From positions 1-49,234 of the forward strand of contig JBNKHG010000039.1 in assembly GCA_050290225.1 (NCBI GenBank): a stretch of 49,234 nucleotides of DNA. The letters run 5' to 3'. Under the pieces are notes generated by a model that saw nothing but the letters and a program-made list of their open reading frames with translations, had not been told where the DNA came from and searched no databases. A program made the translations under genes and the position numbers. Origin of the DNA: JBNKHG01 sp050290225. GTDB taxonomy: Bacteria > Pseudomonadota > Gammaproteobacteria > Pseudomonadales > Cellvibrionaceae. Shown here piece after piece: positions 34,328-44,117 of the stretch (within the stretch, counting starts at the first letter, position 1; each line of letters opens with the position of its first letter).

Positions 34328-36835
34328 CTATTTTTCCACCTCGTAAAAATATTTACTTTTACTACCAATACCGGGCAGATAGTCGTGTGAGGCTTTCAGA
34401 CGGAGCCATTCATTGATCTCGTCTTTTTCATAGCCCAATTCCCGCAATATCTCCGACGTGTGCTCGCCATACCGTGGCGCCGGGGTCAAACGTTTCCAGC
34501 TACGCTCTTCTCCCACAACGGCAGACTCCAGCGCGAGTTTTGTCACGGGGCTACCGCAGGGGTGATCGTCCCAGCACAGTATTTGGTGAAATTCGTGCTC
34601 TACTTCATCGGTAGCTGTATTGCCCACTTTGCGTATCTGTGCCTCCGCACGAATGTTCTGGGCGTTGACAACGCGGTGACAGGCAATACCCGCTTCATTC
34701 AGTTTCCCGAGCCAATGCGCGCACTCGCGCTCTGCCATCCGGTTCTCCAAGTCCTTGTCATCGGCGGTTTCGCTGCCCAGCACGGTGTGGGCCAGCCTAT
34801 GAGCACTTTCATGCTTGGTACCTACGTAGATCCAGCCATCTCGGCATTGGTACAGTCGCTGATACCAGGACTCGCCCACGGCGAATTGGCCTTGGGTGTC
34901 GTTCCAAGTTTTTCTATCCTTTGTGGCGATCATTTGCGGCAGTTGGTAGTGGTTGGTAACGCGGATTAGCGAAGTACGAGCTTCAGCAGCAAACCCGGTG
35001 GTGCGCTGCTGATAGACCGCTAACAGGCTGGCGAAGGCCATGCTGATGCCACCGATGGTATCGGCGGAGGATACCGCGCCGTGCCACATGGGCTGTTGGA
35101 GCGATCCATAGGTGGCCAGCAAGCCGCTGAAGCCCTGGATGAGGTTGTCGAAGCCAGGCCGGTTTTCCCAGCCACCGCGAGAGGTGCCCCCCAATGCGGT
35201 TAGCTGGCAACTCACCACGTTCGGATTGATGGCTTGCAGCTGGGGTTGCGACACGCCCAGGCGTTTCGCTGTATCGTCCAGGACGTTGTGAACCACCACG
35301 TCCGCCCATTTCACCAGCCTTGTAAAGATTTCCCGGCCTGGGGCTGTTTTTACATCGGTCAGGATGCTGCGCTTGCCCTGATTGAGTTCCAGGGCTGTGG
35401 GGATAAAGAAGGGATGAACGCCGTCTGGTGGGTCCGCCTTGATGACGTCCGCTCCAAACTCTGCCAGGAGGTGGCTGGAGGTCGGCCCAGCTATCACATT
35501 GCATAAATCCAGGACTTTCAGTCCCTGCAACAGCTCACCTTTTTTGAGTGCCTTGGGCGTGGTGTCTTGGTGAGCTGGCACCACTTTATTGCGAAACAGA
35601 TGTTCCGCCTGATCATAGGTAATGAGTTTCGCTTCCCTACAAGTGCTGATGCGCTCGCCATCTGGAGAGCTGGCGTCGCACAGACTACCCGGAACGGTCA
35701 GGGTGGACGGCCCTTCGCCCAACCGTGTCAATACACCCGACGTCAACATCGGTTCCAAGTCCAGGTATTCCTCGCGGGTGCGAATCACCATGGCGGGTAC
35801 GCCCCACTCGGCCAGGTGTTCCTCCCATTCAAAAGCCGTTTTGGTCAGTAGAACATCGCTAATCAACTGCTTGAGTCGGGCCTCTCGCACTTTGCTCATA
35901 GCAACCACATTGCCGAGGTCGTTATCCAGTCCTTGCTTCCAGGGACCCTCGCAAACAAAACCTTCCTGTAAAAGCGGATTGTAAATACCCAGGGCTTTCA
36001 GGAAACGTTTGATAAAGTTGTTGGTGAGATAGGTTGAGATATAGATTTCACGACCGTCGGCGCAGGGGTAGGATTTGCTGGATAGCCCCATGGACCGCAT
36101 CGCCTTGTCCAGTTTTTCCATTTGTTGGGTGGCGCTATCGGTCTCTGAATAGGCCAGTTCGCCCTTGGGTGGCGGAAATGCTCCATCACCCAAGCCCGCA
36201 AACGTGAGCATAACCGCATGGGCGCCGGCATTGACCAAGGGCACTTCGATGACGGCACCCACTCCATGTTGCTCCCGCGCCACCAGTGCCGCCATTATTG
36301 CGGTAACACCATGCACAGCACCGTAGATGGAACACTGTGGTACTGGTGTATACAACGGTGGAAATCCTAATGCCTCACGGAACAGATGGGTTTGAGTGAA
36401 ACCTCCTGAAGCTGCCCCCAGGATACCTTCCCACGCTTGAATATGGGCGCGTTCTTTATCGGTGGATGCAAAACCGGGCAAGGACAAGTACACCAGGCCA
36501 GGGTTTTTAAACTTAATGCTGGCGTAATCCAACCCCAATCGTTTCATCACGCCGGGACGAAAGTTTTCGATCACCACGTCGGCACAGTCAATCAGTGATT
36601 TTGCTTTTAGCTGGTCTTCTTTGTTTTTCAGGTTCAACGTTAATAGCTTCTTGTTTCTATTGAACAAGCGAAATTGTTGACTCGGTAGCTCAGGCTCTCC
36701 TGGCCTTAGGACACGGATAACATTCGCCCCCTGATCCGCCAATAACATTGCTGCCATGGGCCCAGCATAATAGTGGCCAAAGTCGACAACATTCAGCCCC
36801 GCCAAGGGACCCTTGTATTCACAGCACTCGTTCAT
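34328..36835 (-). CDS. Two-domain CaiB/BaiF (class III) CoA-transferase, paralogue 1
   Basis: 835 residues with the same two-domain layout as paralogue 2. N half: NVVDFGHYYAGPMAAMLLAD, NRNKKLLTLNLK, ADVVIENFRPGVMKRLGLDY. C half: KVLDLCNVIAGPTSSHLLAE, LNQGKRSILTDVK, ALGGTSRGGWENRPGF and SSADTIGGISMAFASLLAVY (Asp592 as likely catalytic residue). The N-half equivalent, about residue 169, is Ser in PQCSIYGAVHG. The ATG overlaps the MFS stop as ATGA, so MFS and this gene are coupled. Two paralogues side by side, both with the same lost residue, suggest a heteromeric enzyme or parallel substrates. Confidence 0.9.
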   Translation of the reverse strand: MNECCEYKGPLAGLNVVDFGHYYAGPMAAMLLADQGANVIRVLRPGEPELPSQQFRLFNRNKKLLTLNLKNKEDQLKAKSLIDCADVVIENFRPGVMKRLGLDYASIKFKNPGLVYLSLPGFASTDKERAHIQAWEGILGAASGGFTQTHLFREALGFPPLYTPVPQCSIYGAVHGVTAIMAALVAREQHGVGAVIEVPLVNAGAHAVMLTFAGLGDGAFPPPKGELAYSETDSATQQMEKLDKAMRSMGLSSKSYPCADGREIYISTYLTNNFIKRFLKALGIYNPLLQEGFVCEGPWKQGLDNDLGNVVAMSKVREARLKQLISDVLLTKTAFEWEEHLAEWGVPAMVIRTREEYLDLEPMLTSGVLTRLGEGPSTLTVPGSLCDASSPDGERISTCREAKLITYDQAEHLFRNKVVPAHQDTTPKALKKGELLQGLKVLDLCNVIAGPTSSHLLAEFGADVIKADPPDGVHPFFIPTALELNQGKRSILTDVKTAPGREIFTRLVKWADVVVHNVLDDTAKRLGVSQPQLQAINPNVVSCQLTALGGTSRGGWENRPGFDNLIQGFSGLLATYGSLQQPMWHGAVSSADTIGGISMAFASLLAVYQQRTTGFAAEARTSLIRVTNHYQLPQMIATKDRKTWNDTQGQFAVGESWYQRLYQCRDGWIYVGTKHESAHRLAHTVLGSETADDKDLENRMAERECAHWLGKLNEAGIACHRVVNAQNIRAEAQIRKVGNTATDEVEHEFHQILCWDDHPCGSPVTKLALESAVVGEERSWKRLTPAPRYGEHTSEILRELGYEKDEINEWLRLKASHDYLPGIGSKSKYFYEVEK

Positions 36836-38505
36836 TCAATCTTCTCCCCCAATGCGCACGCCCGCGCCTTCAAACTGGCCTCATCGGCTTCGACGGTACG
36901 GATAGATAGCGCAATCAACACCAACCCCACCACGGACGCCAGCAAAATCCACAACATGCTTTGCCGCAGGGCTTCACCGCTGTTGGCGCCGCTCAAGGTG
37001 ATGGCATCGCTCATCAACCCTATCAGGTAGGGGCTCAAAGCCGAGGAGCTCAGCATGGCGAGCATGATGTAAAACGCCGAAATCGTTGCGCGCCCACGGG
37101 GGAGCATCAAATCATTCAGCGTCGACATAATGGCGGGTGGCATCAAAGAAAACGCGAAGCTGAAGGTAAGCGCGGCGGCATAGGCGAAAATAAGTTGTTC
37201 GGCGGTTAACATAATCAGATAAAACAGGGCCGCACAGATCATGCCGGCCGATACCACATAGAGTTTGCCCTTGCCGGTATGTGCCCTCAACTTGTCGGCC
37301 AGGATGCTGCCCACCAGCATGCCGGCGACACCGGTGATAATACCGCCCATACCCAGTACAGCGCCGGCCTGGGACGCACTGATGCCGTGATAGCGCTGGA
37401 AAAAGGGGATGGTCCAAAACATGATTCCCGCCATCAGCAGGGTCACCGTCATACCGGTGATGAGGTAAAGCATTGTCTTACAGCGAAAGATCATGCCAAA
37501 GATCACCGGGTCCCTGACCGCCAATACCTGCGCCCAGGAGAAGACAGCATAAACACCGATAGCCATGGCCACCCATTGCAGAATGCTGCCCGTGGCCTGG
37601 ATCAGACTATAGGCGGAGACCAGAATTATCAGGGTCACCACACCATTGATGATAATCGGTCGCTTTGTCCGCTTTGCTTTGGCGAGCAGCCAAAGATTGC
37701 CAACGGGTACCATGCTCATCAACACGGTGAACGCTTCCCTGAAAGGATGGGAATGGGGTTTGCTGACGATTCCATCACCCTGGCCCCGCCGTGGTTCCCG
37801 CAAGCTGGCTACCCAAAAGGCTACCAAGATACCGGGGACTCCTAGAATAATGAAGGCGGCCTGCCAGCCCCGCAAACCGAAAGGGGCGATACTGGAATCA
37901 GGCCAGGCATTGTTCCAGCTATCCAGGATCATGCCGCCCAGCAAGATTCCCAATCCCCCACCGATTGCTCCGCCACAGTAATATATACCCAGCACTGTAG
38001 TGCGGATTCTGGGAGAGAAATAGTCATATAGAATGGAAATGCTGGCCGGGCTGGCACAGGATTCGCCCACACCCACGCCGAACCGGCAAGCCGCCAATGG
38101 CACAAAGCTCCGCGCCAAGCCGGATAAGGCGGTCATCAGGCTCCAGAAGCCCAATCCCAGAGCGGTCAGTTTTTTCCGGTTCCAGACATCGGCAAGACGG
38201 CCCAGCGCCATGCCAAAGGTCGCATAAAATACTCCAAAGGCAGCGCCCCCTATAAACCCCATATCAGCATCGGAAAGGCCAAGGTCGGCTTTAATGTCCT
38301 CAACCAGAACGCCTAGGATCGAGCGATCGAGAAAATTCAGTACAGCGACAAAAAAAAGAACAAACAACACATATTTGGCGTAGGGGCCATCTATTGCTCC
38401 TTTATCTATCGCCGGTTCTTCTACTACTGGACGTTGATAACGCAATTCATTTTTCTTATCCAGTTGGATTTCGTGTGTTTCCTGTGTTTCAGCAATTAAA
38501 TCCAT
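36832..38505 (-). CDS. MFS transporter, spinster-like
   Basis: A 557-residue, 12-helix major facilitator. The first helices show the spinster-like signature FVAVLNFLDRSILGVLVEDI, DLGLSDADMGFIGGAAFGVF, then GRLADVWNRKKLTALGLGFW and GVGVGESCASPASISILYDY. A cytoplasmic N-terminal tail of about 45 residues and a central loop with basic residues are present. GAGG lies about 9 bases before the ATG. It starts just after an intrinsic terminator that closes the TonB receptor gene, and its stop overlaps the first CoA-transferase. It therefore probably leads the MFS, CoA-transferase, DUF3604 operon and imports the substrate that is then loaded with CoA. Confidence 0.9.
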   Translation of the reverse strand: MDLIAETQETHEIQLDKKNELRYQRPVVEEPAIDKGAIDGPYAKYVLFVLFFVAVLNFLDRSILGVLVEDIKADLGLSDADMGFIGGAAFGVFYATFGMALGRLADVWNRKKLTALGLGFWSLMTALSGLARSFVPLAACRFGVGVGESCASPASISILYDYFSPRIRTTVLGIYYCGGAIGGGLGILLGGMILDSWNNAWPDSSIAPFGLRGWQAAFIILGVPGILVAFWVASLREPRRGQGDGIVSKPHSHPFREAFTVLMSMVPVGNLWLLAKAKRTKRPIIINGVVTLIILVSAYSLIQATGSILQWVAMAIGVYAVFSWAQVLAVRDPVIFGMIFRCKTMLYLITGMTVTLLMAGIMFWTIPFFQRYHGISASQAGAVLGMGGIITGVAGMLVGSILADKLRAHTGKGKLYVVSAGMICAALFYLIMLTAEQLIFAYAAALTFSFAFSLMPPAIMSTLNDLMLPRGRATISAFYIMLAMLSSSALSPYLIGLMSDAITLSGANSGEALRQSMLWILLASVVGLVLIALSIRTVEADEASLKARACALGEKIE

Positions 38506-38536
38506 CTGAACCTCGGTGCCGCGTCTTTAGAAGAAA

Positions 38537-38559
38537 ATACGGGGTCTGCGACCCCGTAT
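38537..38559 (-). terminator. Intrinsic terminator after the TonB receptor gene
   Basis: On the minus strand ATACGGGGTC and GACCCCGTAT form a perfect 10-bp stem with a 3-base loop, followed by TTTTCTTCT. It lies 22 bases past the receptor stop and about 30 bases before the MFS start, so it should limit readthrough into the MFS operon. Confidence 0.85.
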
Positions 38560-38581
38560 CGATTATAGCAATGCCCTGCAC

Positions 38582-40852
38582 TCAAAATTTGTAGGACAGT
38601 TTCAGGCCATAGGTTCGGGGAGCAAGGTGTGTCAGGCTAACGATTGTTGCACTTTCTACATAAACATTACTAACGGCAATTTCATCAGTGAGGTTTCGGA
38701 CATAGAGCTGAGCAAGCCAGGCAGCATCCGCACTTTCCCACTGCAATCGGGCGTTGATAATGTGATAGGAGGGGATAAGATCGCCATCACCCGGCAGGTT
38801 GGTGCCGTCCCTGTTAAATGCGTTGCCATATTGGTCGTCTACCCAAGCGTAGTCACCCCGGATAGACAGGCTGCCCATATTACCTCCTAACTGCCAGTCG
38901 TATTGCGCACCAATATTGAATTTCCACTCGGGTGATAAGGGTAGTGCATTACCGGAAAGGTCTTGAAATCCCAGGGAGGGAAAGATCCCGTCAATGGACT
39001 GAAATTCATTATATTCCGCATTGAGGTAAGCGACTGATCCGTCGACAAAGAATGTGTCGGTGACGTAAGCTTGAAGCTCAAGCTCCGCGCCATAGCTCTT
39101 CACCTTGGCAGCATTTATCAGGTTGAAAAACCCATTTGGACGGTCTACGGTTGGCGGATGTCTCTGCCACTCCTGTTTGTCACTATAATCGTAATAGAAA
39201 AGAGCAAGATTAGTTTGTATCCGATTATCCAGACTTTGGCTTTTCATTCCCGCTTCCCATGCGTCAACATATTCGGGGGCATAGGTCTCGTCCTGATCCG
39301 AATTGTACCCCCCAGCTTTGTATCCTCTGGAATAAGAGGCATACAACATCGTATCTTCATTTACATGAAAGTTTACCCCAAGCTTGCCTGTTACTTCATT
39401 CCATTCCTTGCCATCTCTATTTTCTCGAGCCACAACGCTACGAGGCAATCCTCCAAATAGCGGAGTCGTGCTACCATCATCCAATGTAAGCAGAGTTTCC
39501 TGGTACCTGTCTTTTTCATCTCTGGTATACCGCAATCCAGCCACCAACTCGAATTGATCAGTTATTGCAAAATCTAACTGTCCATACACCGCCATAGATT
39601 CAGCATTAATTTCGGCAGTGGGAGCTATCACCCGTCTTGGCTGGGCAGTATCTCCATCAGCACCAGTAAGTCCATCACCATTCGTATCAAAACGGTCAAG
39701 TATAATGTCAATTACCAAATCTGATTTTTCTTTGTAATAAAACAGCCCCGTCACCCATTGCAAAGGTCCATCACCAGTCGATAACAGTTGAAATTCCTGC
39801 GTGACAGTATCGATCCCAATCTGTATCCCAAACTCCTCGCGCTGAATCGGGTTATTATCGAGATCAAAATAGGTGGTTTTAAAGGTGTCGTCGTAAGCAC
39901 TTAAAGAACGAAATTCCATAGCACCCAGATTCCAGGTGATATCTAAGGACGCCCCTTTGGACTCATCCGAATTTTCGTTTGGAGCATTGGTTCTTGTTTT
40001 GAATGGTTGGGAAAAGGCAACAGTGTCCGGCTTAGTGGTATCTATACGGCGAACATAGCTATTACCGGTATCATCAAAATGGTAGGCATTGAGATACACC
40101 TGGATATTGTCAGTTACATCAAACTCCAGTGCACCCCGGATACTGGTGTAATCGACACTTTGGCGGTCATCGCCAATCCCCAACTCCTCCACAAAGCCGT
40201 CGCGCTCTGCGTCCGCCACCACCAGACGGCCACGCAGGCTATCACTTAAGGGACCGCTGACAACCGCCTGTATTTGGCGCTTGTTGTAATCGCCGACATC
40301 CAGGCCAATGGAGCCTTCAAATTCTTCTGCTGGGCGTTTGGTAATGACATTAATGTTACCGCCAACTGCATTTCGGCCATAAAGTGTGCCTTGGGGTCCG
40401 CGCTGTACCTCAACGCGCTCGACGTCTATCATATCCCTGAACACGTAGGCGGTTGACTGGGTGTAGTGGCCGTTAATGTGCAAGGGTACACCTGGGTCAC
40501 CACCCGGCTGATAATTTTCGCTGCCGACACCACGGATGGTGGCCTTGGCTGTGCCTCCGGTATTGTTTTGCTCGCCAATGCTAAGGCCCGGAACAGAAAA
40601 TTGAAGATCCTGCGGTGTAACGATACCCCGCGCCTCCATCATATTGGCCGTAAACGCGGAGATGGCCACCGGTACTTCCTGCAGATTCTGCTCACGCTTT
40701 TCAGCGGTAACTATTACCTCCTCCAAAAATCCAAGCCTGCCCTTACCTTCGTCGCTCGTCTCCGCATAGGCGCCCGGCAAAAATCCCACCACACCACCTG
40801 CCACCAAACTGACGGCGAGTGCCAAACGGTTTTTACTTGTAAGACCTCTCAT
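38582..40852 (-). CDS. TonB-dependent outer-membrane receptor
   Basis: A 756-residue receptor with a signal peptide (RLALAVSLVAGGVVGFLPGA, cleavage after AYA), a TonB box-like EVIVTAEKREQNLQEVPVAI and the plug (LQFSVPGLSIGEQ, GPQGTLYGRNAVGGNINVIT). The barrel has TonB_dep_Rec features (ASYSRGYKAGGYNSD) and ends in Phe (TYGLKLSYKF). This subtype is common in marine proteobacteria and sphingomonads that take up hydrophobic or aromatic organic compounds, not only iron. The start at 40852 is chosen because AGGGGA precedes it and the signal begins at once; the frame is open 35 codons further upstream. It has no STN domain, so it is not coupled to a FecR. Confidence 0.92.
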   Translation of the reverse strand: MRGLTSKNRLALAVSLVAGGVVGFLPGAYAETSDEGKGRLGFLEEVIVTAEKREQNLQEVPVAISAFTANMMEARGIVTPQDLQFSVPGLSIGEQNNTGGTAKATIRGVGSENYQPGGDPGVPLHINGHYTQSTAYVFRDMIDVERVEVQRGPQGTLYGRNAVGGNINVITKRPAEEFEGSIGLDVGDYNKRQIQAVVSGPLSDSLRGRLVVADAERDGFVEELGIGDDRQSVDYTSIRGALEFDVTDNIQVYLNAYHFDDTGNSYVRRIDTTKPDTVAFSQPFKTRTNAPNENSDESKGASLDITWNLGAMEFRSLSAYDDTFKTTYFDLDNNPIQREEFGIQIGIDTVTQEFQLLSTGDGPLQWVTGLFYYKEKSDLVIDIILDRFDTNGDGLTGADGDTAQPRRVIAPTAEINAESMAVYGQLDFAITDQFELVAGLRYTRDEKDRYQETLLTLDDGSTTPLFGGLPRSVVARENRDGKEWNEVTGKLGVNFHVNEDTMLYASYSRGYKAGGYNSDQDETYAPEYVDAWEAGMKSQSLDNRIQTNLALFYYDYSDKQEWQRHPPTVDRPNGFFNLINAAKVKSYGAELELQAYVTDTFFVDGSVAYLNAEYNEFQSIDGIFPSLGFQDLSGNALPLSPEWKFNIGAQYDWQLGGNMGSLSIRGDYAWVDDQYGNAFNRDGTNLPGDGDLIPSYHIINARLQWESADAAWLAQLYVRNLTDEIAVSNVYVESATIVSLTHLAPRTYGLKLSYKF

Positions 40853-40970
40853 GCTTATCCCCTCTCTGTTGTCAGAATAGCTAGTTCTCCGACTTTCACC
40901 ACGGAAGGACCGATGACCTCCAGTGCGGTGAATCGCTTCTTTTTTCGCGTACCACATCGATTGCTTCTCC

Positions 40971-41002
40971 TTATAGTTATTGTGAATTATAGTTATTGTG
41001 AA
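40971..41002. repeat. Perfect 16-bp tandem duplication in the TonB receptor leader
   Basis: TTATAGTTATTGTGAA occurs twice end to end (40971-40986 and 40987-41002) between the acyl-CoA ligase stop and the receptor start. It may be a duplicated -10 or operator half-site, or a slippage product. Confidence 0.8.
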
Positions 41003-41024
41003 ATTTCAGTTGTCGGCCTCAGGG

Positions 41025-42545
41025 TCAATTGAAAAGTTCCGTCAACTTGTGTTTAGCGGGCTTGCCGGCGAAGTTTCTCGGGATTTCAGCTACGCATTTG
41101 ATCACCCTGGGAATTTTGTAACCGGCGATCTTGCCGCGGCAAAAATCCCTGATCTCCTCCAGGGTGATCTCCTCACCGTTTCTGGGGGTCAACAGGGCAG
41201 CGACTTTCTCGCCCCAGCCATCCGGGTCCGGTAGGCCTAAAATCGTCATATCCAGGATATTGGGGTGCTGGAATAACACCGCTTCCACTTCCTTGGGATA
41301 GACGTTCTCGCCGCCGGTTTTGATCAGTTCTTTCTTGCGGCCGAGGAAAGTCAGGTAGCCGTCTTCGTCGAGGGTGCCCAGGTCGCCGGTATGCAGCCAG
41401 TCTCCGCTGTACAGTGCCTCTGTGGCGGTTGGGTTACGCCAGTAGCCGGGAACACAGCCCCGGGAGCGCACCAGGATTTCACCGGCTTCGCCCGGCTGGG
41501 CTACCGTGCCCTGGTCATTCCAGATGGCGATCTCGGTACCGGGCAGCGGTTGGCCGCAACTGTCCGGTTTGGCGAAGTAGTCGCTGTCGCCAATAATCGT
41601 CGCGGGGCCGGTGACTTCGGTTTGACCGTAGATGCCGAGAAAACCGCAGCCGGCCTTTTGGCAGAATTTTTCGATGCTTTGGGCGTGCAGCTTACCGAGA
41701 CCACCGCCACCGAGGATCAAACGCAGGTGGGGAAAGCGGAGACCGTCACGCTCGGCAACATCAATCAGTTGACTATCCACCGGCGGCAACAGGTTGGTGA
41801 TGGAAACCTGTTTTGCCACCATGCACTGCGCCATTTGCTCGACATCCAGTTTGCCGGTAATGAGTACCGTGCCGCCGTTAAACAGCACGGACCGGGTTCG
41901 CGCCAAACCCGCCTGGTGAAAATAGGGCAGAAACGCCAGGTAAACATCCTTTTCCGTGGTGCCAAAGGCCTCGGCACTGGCCTGGTCGATATAGGCGATT
42001 CCCTTGTGGGTTTGCAACGCCCCTTTGGGTTTGCCGGTGGTGCCACTGGTGTAGATCAGCAGCACGGGATCGTTGGGATCCTGGTTGGGGACTGGGCTGG
42101 GTTTTCCAGGCAATGTCGCCAGCTTGTTGGTGTTGAAGTCCGCCCCGTGTACCTTGCCGATGCTGACCACAAACCGCACGGAATCGCACTGCTTCTCCAG
42201 TGCTTCCAGGTGATGGGCGCAGTCTTCGTGAATAATCAGTGCGCTGGCTTCGGCATCGTTGATGGCGTAGACCAGTTCCGGCTCGGCGTGGCGGGTGTTC
42301 AGCACCACCAGGATAGCGCCGAGCACGGAGGCCGCGTAGTGGTAGACGATATAGTCGATGCAGTTGGGCGCGAGGATGGCGAGGCGGTCCCCCGGAGCGA
42401 TATCCAGTTTTTGTAAAATGCCAGCCACATTTTCGATGCGCTGGGCCAGTTGGCTGTAGGTAAGCGTTCCCTGCAGGGTGTCGAATGCTGTGCGTTCGCC
42501 GTGTCTCTCGACAGCTTTCCACAGCATGTCGTGTAGTAATTCCAT
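41025..42545 (-). CDS. Acyl-CoA ligase (AMP-forming, ANL superfamily)
   Basis: A 506-residue adenylate-forming ligase that activates a carboxylic acid to its CoA thioester through an acyl-AMP. Motifs in order: LLIYTSGTTGKPKGALQTHK (P-loop), AFLPYFHQAGL, YGQTEVTGPATI, GDWLHTGDLGTLDEDGYLTF, LGRKKELIKTGGENVYPKEV and the C-terminal PRNFAGKPAKHKL lysine. ATG at 42545 is preferred because the family N-terminus begins there; a 33-codon in-frame extension has no homology and a weak ribosome site. It lies directly upstream of the TonB receptor on the same strand (about 170 bases), so it is probably part of the same uptake and activation locus. The acid substrate is unknown. Confidence 0.92.
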   Translation of the reverse strand: MELLHDMLWKAVERHGERTAFDTLQGTLTYSQLAQRIENVAGILQKLDIAPGDRLAILAPNCIDYIVYHYAASVLGAILVVLNTRHAEPELVYAINDAEASALIIHEDCAHHLEALEKQCDSVRFVVSIGKVHGADFNTNKLATLPGKPSPVPNQDPNDPVLLIYTSGTTGKPKGALQTHKGIAYIDQASAEAFGTTEKDVYLAFLPYFHQAGLARTRSVLFNGGTVLITGKLDVEQMAQCMVAKQVSITNLLPPVDSQLIDVAERDGLRFPHLRLILGGGGLGKLHAQSIEKFCQKAGCGFLGIYGQTEVTGPATIIGDSDYFAKPDSCGQPLPGTEIAIWNDQGTVAQPGEAGEILVRSRGCVPGYWRNPTATEALYSGDWLHTGDLGTLDEDGYLTFLGRKKELIKTGGENVYPKEVEAVLFQHPNILDMTILGLPDPDGWGEKVAALLTPRNGEEITLEEIRDFCRGKIAGYKIPRVIKCVAEIPRNFAGKPAKHKLTELFN

Positions 42546-42768
42546 TGATGCCGCCCTGATCGTTATAAGTGTTTGCGTTATAGGTTTATGTTGACCTTTT
42601 TGGGGTGTTTGGCCAATGGGAGCTGCGACTATAGTTTTTGCCATTTCTGACTTACTGGATTCAGTAGAGTTGGCAACTTGTGGGGGGAAATAAGAGCTGA
42701 TTTTGCAGGAGTTGAACGAAATCTGCCCTTCGAGAGTGATTTACAACGGACGGACTGGGCAGTTCCTG

Positions 42769-43908
42769 TTATCGATGGGTGGGGCGATGTTCGGGAATGG
42801 AGTTGGCTGAGGCCAGTGCGACGAGCGCCCTGTCACCAGTGTGCTGTTTGCGATAGCGCGAGGGTGTGCAATCGGTCCAGCCCTGGAAGGCGCGCGTAAA
42901 GCTGCCCGGGTCCAGGTAGCCCAGTTCGTTGGCGATTCGGGTCACTGGCATGTCGGTGGAGATCAGCATTTTGACAGCGAGGTTAAGGTGTACCCGCTCC
43001 TTGATTCTTTTGAAGGTCTCGTTTTCCCGTTGCAACAGCCGGCGCAGGGCGCGCTCACTGATATTAATGGTCTGTGCGACCGTGGAGAGAGAAGCCGCTT
43101 CGCTCTTCCCTTCCCGATGATAACGTACAATGACGTCTTCCACCTGTCGGGACCAGCTGTAATCGTAACCCGGCACATCGAACCAGTTGGGATATTTGAC
43201 GTAAATATCGTAGTGTACCAGTTCCGTCTCAGTCCTGACGATGGGGGCCTGAAGGTAGCTTTTATCAAAACACAGATAGTTGGTGTCCTGTTCGAACAGG
43301 ACATCGCAATGGAAAACGGCGTACAGATCGTCGTGCTGCTTGGGCTCGGGCATGGCGAAGCCCACCCGATTCAGCTTGATGCGTTTGCCCACCAACCAGC
43401 AGTAGCTGCGATAGATCCCCATTAATCGATGCCAGTAGAACAGGAACGGGTCTACGTCGGGCTTTAACTGGTAATCTTTGATGCCGAGGGAAAAGGTGTG
43501 GTGTTCTTCGTCATTAATATAGTCATAGCGCACGTCGTTGCGCATCTGCTCCCGCAAATGGGTGCTGTTACGTATCGCCTCTCCCAAGTTTTTGGATTGC
43601 ACCCATAACTTGGTATGGGCAGCCTGCATACCGGGCTTGCCGGGCTGTTCGGTGAATCCCATAAATACGTCCTGGGTTTCCATTTGCAGCGTGGCCAACA
43701 GCCGGAAGAACTCCTCACCGTCGATACTGGCAGCGGGATCGTTGTAGCAGCTTGCTGACAGGCCCGCTTTCCGCAGAATGCTTTCGGCGTCGTAACCCTG
43801 GAGGACGGCGCCCTTGAGCATGCCGCGGATATAGTCACTACTCACCCGATGACCTGTTCCAGTCACACCGGTGGCATGCTTATCTTGCTCGGGCGGGCTC
43901 TGACCCAT
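42769..43908 (-). CDS. AraC family transcriptional regulator
   Basis: About 379 residues. An arabinose-binding-like N-terminal domain (YIRGMLKGAVLQGYDAESIL, YWHRLMGIYRSYCWLVGKRI, FHCDVLFEQDTNYLCFDKSY) is followed by two helix-turn-helix motifs (LSTVAQTINISERALRRLLQ and MPVTRIANELGYLDPGSFTR). It is a clear paralogue of the regulator at 4211. ATG at 43908 is chosen for the AGGGGG 6 bases upstream; ATG at 43926 and GTG at 43959 are in frame. It is the natural candidate to control the adjacent ligase, receptor and CoA-transferase locus. A related half of the 30-bp motif lies on the plus strand about 125-150 bases upstream (44032-44057), but with different spacing. Confidence 0.9.
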   Translation of the reverse strand: MGQSPPEQDKHATGVTGTGHRVSSDYIRGMLKGAVLQGYDAESILRKAGLSASCYNDPAASIDGEEFFRLLATLQMETQDVFMGFTEQPGKPGMQAAHTKLWVQSKNLGEAIRNSTHLREQMRNDVRYDYINDEEHHTFSLGIKDYQLKPDVDPFLFYWHRLMGIYRSYCWLVGKRIKLNRVGFAMPEPKQHDDLYAVFHCDVLFEQDTNYLCFDKSYLQAPIVRTETELVHYDIYVKYPNWFDVPGYDYSWSRQVEDVIVRYHREGKSEAASLSTVAQTINISERALRRLLQRENETFKRIKERVHLNLAVKMLISTDMPVTRIANELGYLDPGSFTRAFQGWTDCTPSRYRKQHTGDRALVALASANSIPEHRPTHR

Positions 43909-44117
43909 GACGTACCCCCTGATCATACCGGCACCTACCCTGAAGTTGTGGAATTGCACTGCAGAAGTGCTCGTGCTTCTATAAATGCCGGCTTTTATAG
44001 TAATTGGTGATTGTCTTTGTCATCCCTGCATAAAAATAGTAGCAAATGTGGCAAAAGGGTGCATGGTGGTCCTGACCGCTGGATTTGCCATTTGTGACCG
44101 GACTGGATGTTTGTGAC

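Noticed and set aside
41391..42416. Plus-strand open frame of 341 codons
   Set aside because: It lies antisense to the acyl-CoA ligase with its full motif set; no motif in the plus frame.
44032..44057. Operator-like sequence on the plus strand before the second AraC gene
   Set aside because: It shares TAGTAG and AATG..GGC with the MDR and AraC copies, but spacing and strand differ, so it is not counted as a copy.
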